6,008 bases of DNA from Gemmatimonas phototrophica. GTDB lineage: Bacteria; Gemmatimonadota; Gemmatimonadetes; Gemmatimonadales; Gemmatimonadaceae. The DNA is taken from contig CAMBRJ010000199.1 of assembly GCA_945870175.1 (NCBI GenBank), positions 1 through 6,008 of the forward strand. Reading direction: 5' to 3'. Under the pieces are notes generated by a model. That model saw only the letters and a list, made by a program, of their open reading frames with translations. It searched no databases and was not told where the DNA came from. Shown one piece after another: positions 1 through 6,008 of this stretch (its first letter is position 1; the number at the start of each line of letters is the position of its first letter). Both the position numbers and the translations under genes were made by a program.

Positions 1-1
1 A

Positions 2-1366
2 GGGCAGGTGGTGCACGTGCACTCGGCGAAGGCGCTCGAGGCCCGTAAGGGTGTGCTCGAGTTCCTGCTGATCAATCATCCGCTCGACTGCCCGATCTGC
101 GATCAGGCGGGCGAGTGCGAGCTGCAGGACTACACCTTCGCCGAAGGACGCGCCGACTCCCGGTATCGCGAGTCGAAGCGCTTCAATCCGGTCGAGGATT
201 TCGGCGGCGATGTGCTGTACGTGCAGAACCGCTGCATCCTGTGCACGCGCTGTGTGCGCTTCATGTCGGATGTCGCGCAGGAGCCGGTGCTCAATGTCTC
301 GGAGCGCGGCGATCGCGCGTTCATCGGCAAGGCCGAAGGACACGACCTCACGAATCCCTGGGCGGGCAACGTGGTCGATCTCTGCCCCGTCGGCGCGCTG
401 CTCTCGAAGGACTTCCTGAATCGCGCGCGCGCGTGGGAACTCGATCGCGCGCCGACGGTGTGTACGGGCTGCAGTCAGGGGTGCAACGCGGTCGCAGAAA
501 CGCGCGACAATGTTGTGGTGCGGCTCAAGCCGCGCGCTAACGATCAGGTCAATCAGTACTATATGTGCGAGGTTGGCCGTCAGGGGTATCGCGAGTTCAA
601 TCGGCGTGATCGTATCGATCAGCCACTGGTACGGCGTGGCAATGCCCTGGCAATCACCAGTTGGGATGACGCCGTGGCGAGCGCCGCGCGCGCCCTCGCG
701 GGACGGCGATTGGTTGTGTTGGCCTCGGCGAACCTGTCCAACGAAGCGTTGTTCCTATTGGAGCGCACGGTTGAGGCCGCAGGTGGTGCCGCGGTGTTCC
801 GCCTCGTGCGTGGAGAGGAAGCCGCACTGCCGGGCGCACCGGATCTCGCGCTGCGGAGCGAGCGCGCGGCGAACGCGACCGCGGCGCGACTGCTCGGGTT
901 CACCGAGACAGATGCCATCGGGAACACGCTCCGCGACGGAGACGCCCTGCTGATCGTGGGCGACGATCTCCACGGCGTCAGCGCGGCGGATCTCGAGGGC
1001 GCGTCGTCGATCGTGTATGTGGGGACGGCGTTGCCGGCGGCACTCGAGGCCCGCGCGGCCGTCGTGCTGCCGATCACGAATGTTCTGGAAGAAGAGGGGA
1101 CGATGACCAACCTGCGCGGGCGCGTGCAGCGCTTCCTGCAGGCCAAGGCGGCGCCGGGTGTGGCGCGTCCTACGTGGTACGTGCTGGCCGACCTGCTCAC
1201 CGAGGTCGGGGGCAACGGGCGCTTCTACTTGCCGGCCGAAGTCTTCGCCGCCCTCGCTTCCACCCACGCGTCGTTTGCCGGATTGGATTACGAGGCATTG
1301 GGGCTGCGCGGACTCCCGCTGGTCGAACAGGCCTCGACCGCGGCCACGGCCGAGGTGACGGCGTGA
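2..1366 (+). CDS. nuoG: NADH-quinone oxidoreductase subunit G, 5' partial
   Basis: Largest FeS subunit of the complex I peripheral arm; it carries electrons from the NADH-oxidising NuoEF module towards NuoI. The frame is open from the left edge, leaving 454 visible residues. The missing N-terminus (roughly 75-80 residues by family comparison) should hold the [2Fe-2S] ferredoxin domain, so the GTG at position 8 is not the real start. Visible in order: the N5 motif HxxxCxxCxxxxxC (bases 77-118), the N4 cysteines CxxCxxC (233, 242, 251) with the fourth in DLCPVGAL (383), and an N7-type motif CxxCxxxC-x27-C (461, 470, 482, 566). A degenerate molybdopterin-oxidoreductase-like domain follows, ending with an EEEGTMTN...GRVQ segment (1088-1129) typical of that superfamily. 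Only about 265 residues follow the last N7 cysteine, so the protein is far shorter than E. coli NuoG (about 900 residues). The stop overlaps nuoH by 4 bases. Identification is very secure. Confidence 0.97.
   Translation, partial: GQVVHVHSAKALEARKGVLEFLLINHPLDCPICDQAGECELQDYTFAEGRADSRYRESKRFNPVEDFGGDVLYVQNRCILCTRCVRFMSDVAQEPVLNVSERGDRAFIGKAEGHDLTNPWAGNVVDLCPVGALLSKDFLNRARAWELDRAPTVCTGCSQGCNAVAETRDNVVVRLKPRANDQVNQYYMCEVGRQGYREFNRRDRIDQPLVRRGNALAITSWDDAVASAARALAGRRLVVLASANLSNEALFLLERTVEAAGGAAVFRLVRGEEAALPGAPDLALRSERAANATAARLLGFTETDAIGNTLRDGDALLIVGDDLHGVSAADLEGASSIVYVGTALPAALEARAAVVLPITNVLEEEGTMTNLRGRVQRFLQAKAAPGVARPTWYVLADLLTEVGGNGRFYLPAEVFAALASTHASFAGLDYEALGLRGLPLVEQASTAATAEVTA
1352..1358 (+). 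promoter_or_regulatory. Shine-Dalgarno site for nuoH
   Basis: GAGGTGA inside the end of nuoG is a seven-base match to the anti-Shine-Dalgarno complement. Its GAGG core lies 7 bases before the GTG at 1363. This decides the nuoH start, because there is no ATG in that frame before 1501, and starting at 1501 would remove most of the first membrane helix. Confidence 0.8.
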
Positions 1367-2745
1367 TACCCGTGGCTCTGCTTCCACTGCTCGACATCGG
1401 GCGTTGGTTTCCGGCGGCCGATCCGCAGCGGCAACCCACGGCGATTAGCACCTATGTGCTGGCCAGCGCGATCAAGATCATCGTGCTCTTCGGTGTGTAC
1501 ATGCTCGGCGTGGCCTTCCTGACACTCGCGGAGAGAAAGCTCGCGGCGTGGATTCAGGATCGACGTGGTCCGAATCGCGCAGGACCGGGCGGCATCCTGC
1601 AGCCCGTCGCCGACGGAATCAAGAACTTTATGAAGGAAGAGACGAATCCGGCCGAGGCCGATCGCTGGCTCTTTCTCGTCGCACCAGCGCTCGCGTTCAT
1701 TCCGGCGATGCTGACGTGGGCGGTGCTGCCGGTCGCCACCTCGTTGCCGACGCCGTGGGGCCTGATCGACATGGCCATCGCCCCGCTGCCGGTCGGCTTT
1801 CTGTTCACGCTCGCGATTTCCTCGCTTGGTGTATACGGGATCGTGCTGGCCGGTTGGTCATCGAACAACAAGTACGCCCTCCTCGGCGGGCTCCGCTCAA
1901 GCGCGCAGATGATCTCCTATGAGATCGCGATGGGCATGTCGACGATTCCGGTGATCCTGCTCGCGGGGAACGTGTCGCTGACCACCATCGTGCAGCAGCA
2001 GTCGCACATGGGATGGAACGTGCTCTCGCTGACGGTCGCGTGGTTCACGTTTCTGGTCGCCGCGTTCGCCGAGACGAACCGTTTGCCATTCGACTTGCCG
2101 GAAGCGGAGTCGGAGCTCGTCGCCGGTTATCACACAGAGTACAGCGGGATGAAGTTCTCGATGTTCTTCATCGCCGAGTACGCCAACATGGCAACCGTGA
2201 GCGGCTTGACCGCCACGCTGTTCTTCGGCGGCTGGGATATTCCGTTCACGCAGTGGGATAACGCCGGACCGTACAGTGTGCTCAAGACATTGGCCACGTT
2301 GTCCATGTTTGCGATCAAGACTGGCTTCTTCCTCTTCGTGTTCATGTGGGTGCGCTGGACCGTGCCGCGTTTCCGCTACGACCAGTTGATGTCCCTCGGC
2401 TGGAGCGTGATGCTACCGATCGCACTGGGCTACATCGTCGTAATCGCGGCGGCTACGCTGGGTCTCGACATGCTTGGCGTGGCGCGCGGTCCGATGTTCT
2501 CGCTGGCGCTGCTGGGCATGAACATCGTGATGATCGCCGTGCTGCTCGCTTGGCTCGATAAGGGCAAGTTGATCAGTCCGTCGAGCGCGCGCGTGGGTCC
2601 GACCGATCTTGAGCGACTGCGAGCGCGTGGGCTTGATCTGTCGCGTCGCCAGCTTGCGGCGCAGCGACCGCCGCGGAGCACGCCGGCGACGTCGCTGCCG
2701 ATACTGCCTGTTACCACCACGTTGATCGCTGAAGGGGGCGACTGA
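1363..2745 (+). CDS. nuoH: NADH-quinone oxidoreductase subunit H
   Basis: Membrane subunit that forms much of the quinone-binding cavity and joins the peripheral arm to the proton-pumping arm. The predicted protein is 460 residues from a GTG start that overlaps the nuoG stop (GTGA). The GTG at 1372 is a weaker alternative. Family signatures: the first helix ends in LAERKLAAWIQ (E57, R58, K59), followed by RRGPNRAGPGG. The most diagnostic block, ETNRLPFDLPEAESELVAG (residues 237-255) and then YHTEYSGMKF, is the acidic loop near the quinone site. Multiple hydrophobic helices run throughout, with RFRYDQLMSLGW before the usual last helix. Unusually, an additional hydrophobic stretch (about residues 378-398) and a hydrophilic, Arg/Pro/Ser-rich tail (about 399-460) follow it. 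E. coli NuoH is about 325 residues and stops before these. The reading frame is intact. The TGA overlaps the nuoI ATG by one base. Confidence 0.97.
   Translation: MIPVALLPLLDIGRWFPAADPQRQPTAISTYVLASAIKIIVLFGVYMLGVAFLTLAERKLAAWIQDRRGPNRAGPGGILQPVADGIKNFMKEETNPAEADRWLFLVAPALAFIPAMLTWAVLPVATSLPTPWGLIDMAIAPLPVGFLFTLAISSLGVYGIVLAGWSSNNKYALLGGLRSSAQMISYEIAMGMSTIPVILLAGNVSLTTIVQQQSHMGWNVLSLTVAWFTFLVAAFAETNRLPFDLPEAESELVAGYHTEYSGMKFSMFFIAEYANMATVSGLTATLFFGGWDIPFTQWDNAGPYSVLKTLATLSMFAIKTGFFLFVFMWVRWTVPRFRYDQLMSLGWSVMLPIALGYIVVIAAATLGLDMLGVARGPMFSLALLGMNIVMIAVLLAWLDKGKLISPSSARVGPTDLERLRARGLDLSRRQLAAQRPPRSTPATSLPILPVTTTLIAEGGD
2732..2738 (+). promoter_or_regulatory. Shine-Dalgarno site for nuoI
   Basis: AAGGGGG in the last codons of nuoH lies 6 bases before the ATG at 2745 and differs from the consensus AAGGAGG at one base. 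It supports the 2745 start over the in-frame ATG at 2766. Confidence 0.65.
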
Positions 2746-3242
2746 TGGCCATCGGGGTGAAGGTCATGAATCGGCCGCTCGAGCGCGTGAGTTACGTGCG
2801 CGCGACGCTGAAGGGGATGGCCACGACGCTCAAGCACCTGGTAGATCCTCACAAGGTCACGATGCAATATCCCGAGACGAAGTGGGATTTATCGCCGCGC
2901 TGGCGCGGTACGCATCGGATGCTCACGACCGAGGACGGTACGGCGAAGTGCGTGGCGTGTGGCCTGTGTCCCACGGTCTGCCCGGCCAATTGCATCAAAC
3001 TCACCCCGGGTGAGGATGAGCAGGGCAATCGCTATCCGCTCGTCTTCGAGATCGACGAATTCCGCTGCATCTTTTGCGGGTTCTGCCAAGAAGTATGCCC
3101 AGAAGAGGCGATCCACTTGGGTCGCCATTACGAGAATGCTGAGTTCGATCGTGCATCGTTTGTGTACGATCTCGAGCGCCTCATGGCGCAGACCCATCCG
3201 GTCAGCGAACTTTGGGACCCTGCCGACCCGAAGGGCGAATGA
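2745..3242 (+). CDS. nuoI: NADH-quinone oxidoreductase subunit I
   Basis: Peripheral-arm ferredoxin-like subunit of 165 residues carrying two [4Fe-4S] clusters (N6a and N6b). It receives electrons from the NuoG side and passes them to the terminal cluster N2 on NuoB beside the quinone site. Both motifs are complete: CVACGLCPTVCP (C69, C72, C75, C79) and CIFCGFCQEVCP (C108, C111, C114, C118). As in all two-cluster ferredoxins, the fourth cysteine of each motif contributes to the other cluster. The N-terminal segment, with TLKHLVDPHKVTMQYPE and then a WRGTHRML block, matches the family's amphipathic membrane-docking region. The length is normal for NuoI. The ATG at 2745 shares one base with the nuoH stop (TGATG) and has a good ribosome site; the ATG at 2766 would remove seven residues. 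The stop overlaps nuoJ by 4 bases. Confidence 0.98.
   Translation: MAIGVKVMNRPLERVSYVRATLKGMATTLKHLVDPHKVTMQYPETKWDLSPRWRGTHRMLTTEDGTAKCVACGLCPTVCPANCIKLTPGEDEQGNRYPLVFEIDEFRCIFCGFCQEVCPEEAIHLGRHYENAEFDRASFVYDLERLMAQTHPVSELWDPADPKGE
3230..3235 (+). promoter_or_regulatory. Probable Shine-Dalgarno site for nuoJ
   Basis: GAAGGG near the end of nuoI ends only 3 bases before the ATG at 3239. This is closer than ideal, so translation of nuoJ may rely partly on ribosomes finishing nuoI at the overlapping ATGA. Confidence 0.45.
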
Positions 3243-3745
3243 ACGGCTTCTTCGAATTCCATTTCTACCTGTTCTCGTTGCTGGCCATCGCCTCGGCGTT
3301 GCTATTCGTCACGCGGAAGAATCCGGTGCCGGCCGCCTTATGGCTGGTCAACGTGATGATCGCCCTGGCCGGCCTCTACGTGATGCTCGACGCGCCGTTT
3401 GTCGGGATCATTCAAGTGCTCGTCTACGCCGGCGCCATCATGGTCGTCTTCGTGTTCGTGGTCATGCTCCTCAACCTCGGACGCAGTGGGATCTCCGATT
3501 TTCGATCGCTAGGCTCGCGCGTGGGGGCCGGGGCGGTCGGCCTCGCGCTGCTGGCGAACCTGTTGGTCGTCCAGCGTCAGAAAATTCCGCGCATCGCGCT
3601 GGCGCGTGAGACCGACAACGTCGTCGAAGCCGTCGCCGCTTCGCTCTTCACCGATTACATCGTGGCTTTCGAATTGACCAGTCTCGTGCTGCTGGTGGCC
3701 GTCATCGGTGCCGTCCTCCTCGCCAAGAAGCGGGTGCGTCTATGA
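3239..3745 (+). CDS. nuoJ: NADH-quinone oxidoreductase subunit J
   Basis: Small integral membrane subunit of 168 residues with about five predicted helices. It lies between NuoH and the antiporter-like subunits and contributes to the chain of polar residues that links quinone reduction to proton movement. Diagnostic sequence: GIIQVLVYAGAIMVVFVFVVML around the third helix, where Tyr63 corresponds to the conserved tyrosine of the flexible (pi-bulge) helix. The C-terminal FELTSLVLLVAVIGAVLLAKK is also typical. The start chosen is the ATG at 3239, which overlaps the nuoI stop as ATGA. The same frame stays open upstream to an ATG at 3212, but that would add nine residues inside nuoI that do not resemble a NuoJ N-terminus. 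The length is within the family range (E. coli about 184). The stop overlaps nuoK by 4 bases. Confidence 0.96.
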   Translation: MNGFFEFHFYLFSLLAIASALLFVTRKNPVPAALWLVNVMIALAGLYVMLDAPFVGIIQVLVYAGAIMVVFVFVVMLLNLGRSGISDFRSLGSRVGAGAVGLALLANLLVVQRQKIPRIALARETDNVVEAVAASLFTDYIVAFELTSLVLLVAVIGAVLLAKKRVRL

Positions 3746-4035
3746 TTTCCGAAGCGCTCATCGTCTCGGCGATTTTGTTCGTCATCGGCGTCGTCGGCGT
3801 GTTGACCCGCCGCAACGCGATCATCCTGTTCATGTGCGCGGAGCTGATGCTGAATGCCGTGAACCTGAGCTTCGTGGCCTTGGCCAAGCTGCATAACGTG
3901 ACCGGTCAGGTGTTCGTGGTCATGGTGATGACGATCGCGGCAGCCGAAGCGGCCGTCGGGCTAGCGATCCTCATCTCCGTCTTCCGGCATTTCGGGACGG
4001 TTGATCTCTCCTCGCTCCGGACGCTGCGCGGATGA
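3742..4035 (+). CDS. nuoK: NADH-quinone oxidoreductase subunit K
   Basis: Small membrane subunit of 97 residues with three transmembrane helices, homologous to MrpC/MnhC of Na+/H+ antiporters. It provides buried carboxylates to the proton path next to NuoJ and NuoN. The two functionally important membrane glutamates are present: Glu34 in FMCAELMLNAVNL and Glu69 in TIAAAEAAVGLAI, which I align with Glu36 and Glu72 of E. coli NuoK. The length is normal (about 100 residues). The ATG at 3742 overlaps the nuoJ stop (ATGA). Its Shine-Dalgarno is weak (GGGTG at 3732-3736 is the best candidate), suggesting dependence on translation of nuoJ. The stop overlaps the first candidate start of nuoL. Confidence 0.97.
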   Translation: MISEALIVSAILFVIGVVGVLTRRNAIILFMCAELMLNAVNLSFVALAKLHNVTGQVFVVMVMTIAAAEAAVGLAILISVFRHFGTVDLSSLRTLRG

Positions 4036-6008
4036 TCCCGACTATGCTTGGCGTGCTCATCCTGCTGCCCATCGTTGGCTTCCTAGCCAATGGATCGATC
4101 GCATTCTTCGGGAGGCGGTCGGACGGCGACAGCGCGACCACGGCGCGCCACCCGCTCGTCACGGTCATTGGTCCGGGCGTGATTATGGCGGCGTTCGGCG
4201 TAGCGATTACCCTGTTCCTCGACATGCAGAGCGCGCCCGAGCAGGCGTTGCATATCGTTCGCTACGGGCAATGGATGCCGGTGGGCAATCTGGTCATTCA
4301 CTGGAGCCTCCAGCTCGACCAGCTGTCGATCCTGATGGTCCTCGTGATCACCGGCGTCGGCTCGCTGATCCATCTGTTTTCCGTTGGCTACATGCGCGAC
4401 GATGCGAGCTACGCGCGGTACTTCGCCTATCTCAATCTCTTCGTGGCGTTCATGCTGGTGCTCGTGCTTGGCGCCAGCTATCCCGTGCTGTTCGTCGGCT
4501 GGGAGGGCGTCGGCCTCGCATCGTATCTGCTGATCGGTTTCTGGTTCAGCGACAAGGCCAACGCCGAAGCGGGGAAGAAAGCCTTTGTCGTGAACCGGGT
4601 CGGCGACTTCGGGTTCCTCGTCGCGATGTTCCTGATTTGGGTTACGACGCAGCAGCTTGACTTCGTCGGTGCGCACGCGGCGCTTGGTGCCATGGCCGGT
4701 ACGCCGGTCGTGCTGGCGATCGCCCTCTTCCTGTTCATCGGTTGCGCCGGCAAAAGCGCGCAGCTGCCGCTGTACATCTGGCTGCCCGACGCCATGGCGG
4801 GTCCGACGCCGGTGTCGGCGCTGATCCACGCGGCGACGATGGTGACCGCCGGCGTGTATCTCGTGGCCCGTGCCGCGCCGATCTTCTCCGGGGCTCCGGA
4901 GGCCTCGTTGGTGATCACGGCCGTCGGGGCACTCACGGCCCTGTTCGCCGCCACGATCGCGCTCCGTCAGTGGGACATCAAGAAGGTGTTGGCCTACTCG
5001 ACCGTCTCCCAGCTGGGCTACATGTTTGTGGGCGTCGGCAGTGGCGCATACACCGCTGGCGTGTTCCATCTGGTGACGCACGCCTTCTTCAAGGCGCTGC
5101 TGTTTCTCGGCGCCGGCTCAGTGATTCACGCCATGCATCACGCGTATCACCATACGCATCGCGACGACGACCCTCAGGATCTGCGCAATATGGGCGGGCT
5201 GGCCAAGTACATGCCGGCCACGGCGGCCGCCATGACGCTCGCGACGCTGGCGATCGCCGGCATTCCGCCACTGGCCGGGTTCTTCTCGAAGGACGAAATC
5301 CTGGCGTCGGTCTTTGCGCGCGCACAGGGCAGCCCACTCGCCAGCGCATCGCTCCTTGGTATTCCCGGCAGCACCGTGCTGTACGTCGCGTTCGCGCTCG
5401 GCGTGCTGACCGCGTTGCTGACCGCGATCTACATGACGCGCATGCTGCTGCTCGCGTTCTATGGCAGCAACCGCACGGGCGAGGCGGAGCAGGAGATGCT
5501 CCACGAAGCACCGATGATCATGACCGCGCCGGTCCTGGTACTCGGCGCGCTGACGGTGTTTGGCGGCTGGCTGAATTTGCCGGCGTTGCTTCCGCTCGGC
5601 CCGGTCGGTCTGCTTGAACACTGGCTCGAGCCGGTCACGGGCAGCAGTGCCGCCCGCCTGGCTGGTGCCACGCATCTCGATCACGGCACCGAGACGATTC
5701 TGGTCGGCGTGGCGACCACCGTGGCCGTGGTTGGCATCGTATTCGCGCTGCTCCGGTACCGGAGGCCGATCGCGGACAAGACGCATTCGCCGGTCGATCA
5801 GGGACTGCTCGAGACCGCGTACCATGTGGATGGATTGGTCGACGCGCTCGTGGTGCGACCGATCTCCGCGTTCGCCAACGTGGTGCTCACCCGTGGCGTG
5901 GAAACGGGCGTGGATCGCGCGTTCAGCGCGGGTGGCTCGATGTTGTCGCGAACCGCAGCCCTCGTGGGCAGCAAGTTGCAGGATGGAGACGTGGGAAAGT
6001 ACGCCTGG
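4032..6008 (+). CDS. nuoL: NADH-quinone oxidoreductase subunit L, 3' partial
   Basis: Distal antiporter-like subunit that moves protons across the membrane, with a long C-terminal lateral helix along the membrane arm. The frame is open from 4032 to the right edge, giving 659 residues with no stop. Key channel residues are present: Glu158 in LFVGWEGVGLASYLLIGFW, Lys241 in GCAGKSAQLPLYIWLPDAM, Lys354 in THAFFKALLFLGAG, and Lys420-Asp421 in GFFSKDEIL. These match E. coli NuoL Glu144, Lys229, Lys342 and Lys399-Asp400. The HAATMVTAGVYL and STVSQLGYM blocks are also typical. The ATG at 4032 overlaps the nuoK stop (ATGA). The in-frame ATG at 4044 has GGATGA 8 bases upstream and cannot be excluded; it would remove four residues. 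The protein is already longer than E. coli NuoL (613), and the final helix probably lies beyond the window. A His/Asp-rich loop spans about residues 366-380. Confidence 0.97.
   Translation, partial: MIPTMLGVLILLPIVGFLANGSIAFFGRRSDGDSATTARHPLVTVIGPGVIMAAFGVAITLFLDMQSAPEQALHIVRYGQWMPVGNLVIHWSLQLDQLSILMVLVITGVGSLIHLFSVGYMRDDASYARYFAYLNLFVAFMLVLVLGASYPVLFVGWEGVGLASYLLIGFWFSDKANAEAGKKAFVVNRVGDFGFLVAMFLIWVTTQQLDFVGAHAALGAMAGTPVVLAIALFLFIGCAGKSAQLPLYIWLPDAMAGPTPVSALIHAATMVTAGVYLVARAAPIFSGAPEASLVITAVGALTALFAATIALRQWDIKKVLAYSTVSQLGYMFVGVGSGAYTAGVFHLVTHAFFKALLFLGAGSVIHAMHHAYHHTHRDDDPQDLRNMGGLAKYMPATAAAMTLATLAIAGIPPLAGFFSKDEILASVFARAQGSPLASASLLGIPGSTVLYVAFALGVLTALLTAIYMTRMLLLAFYGSNRTGEAEQEMLHEAPMIMTAPVLVLGALTVFGGWLNLPALLPLGPVGLLEHWLEPVTGSSAARLAGATHLDHGTETILVGVATTVAVVGIVFALLRYRRPIADKTHSPVDQGLLETAYHVDGLVDALVVRPISAFANVVLTRGVETGVDRAFSAGGSMLSRTAALVGSKLQDGDVGKYAW

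Noticed and set aside
8..10. The GTG at position 8 as a real start of nuoG.
   Set aside because: The frame is open to the left edge, and the sequence here is already the family's segment just before the N5 motif, so the ferredoxin domain must lie upstream of the window.
422..433. A short alternating CG run.
   Set aside because: It encodes Arg/Ala codons in nuoG (RARA) and is explained by GC-rich codon use; too short to be a meaningful repeat.
1174..1362. An upstream extension of the nuoH frame, open back to 1174 inside nuoG.
   Set aside because: The extra residues are out-of-frame nuoG sequence and unlike any NuoH N-terminus. The GTG at 1363 has a strong Shine-Dalgarno and overlaps the nuoG stop.
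755..1387. A minus-strand open frame of 210 codons opposite the 3' part of nuoG and the nuoH start, considered because the nuoG domain is unusually short.
   Set aside because: The plus strand reads as continuous NuoG through this region with the conserved GTMTN...GRVQ block. The antisense product has no recognisable features.
4083..5081. A long minus-strand open frame (332 codons) opposite nuoL.
   Set aside because: It lies entirely opposite a well-conserved part of nuoL. Its translation is rich in Arg, His, Gln and Glu with no recognisable domain, as expected for an antisense shadow of GC-rich coding DNA.

Overview
The window is an uninterrupted piece of a bacterial nuo operon, which encodes the proton-pumping NADH:quinone oxidoreductase (respiratory complex I, NDH-1). 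Six genes lie head to tail on the + strand in the standard order nuoG-nuoH-nuoI-nuoJ-nuoK-nuoL. nuoG has lost its 5' part at the left edge and nuoL runs off the right edge. nuoH, nuoI, nuoJ and nuoK are complete. There is no intergenic DNA: all five junctions overlap by 1 or 4 bases. I see no RNA gene, mobile element, CRISPR array, terminator or internal promoter.

Layout: positions 2-1366 hold nuoG (iron-sulfur protein of the peripheral arm), 1363-2745 nuoH (membrane subunit at the quinone site), 2745-3242 nuoI (protein with two [4Fe-4S] clusters that passes electrons towards quinone), 3239-3745 nuoJ and 3742-4035 nuoK (small membrane subunits), and 4032-6008 nuoL (distal antiporter-like proton-pumping subunit). 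Electrons from NADH would pass along the FeS chain of NuoG and NuoI to quinone bound near NuoH. The energy released is transmitted through NuoH/J/K to the antiporter-like subunits, of which NuoL is one. The FeS-ligating cysteines visible in NuoG and NuoI, and the proton-channel Glu/Lys residues of NuoK and NuoL, are all present, so the complex looks functional.

Organism: a GC-rich bacterium with strong G/C bias at third codon positions. The compact NuoG (about 530 residues expected in total), the long C-terminal tail on NuoH and the long NuoL make me think of Gemmatimonadota or a similar non-proteobacterial phylum. That is an impression from protein style, not a demonstrated placement.

This is a core housekeeping region and I find no new system in it. 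The points worth a second look are lineage-style variations of known subunits: a shortened NuoG C-terminal domain that keeps the N7 cluster motif, an extra membrane helix and hydrophilic tail on NuoH, a His/Asp-rich loop in NuoL, and the unbroken chain of start/stop overlaps.
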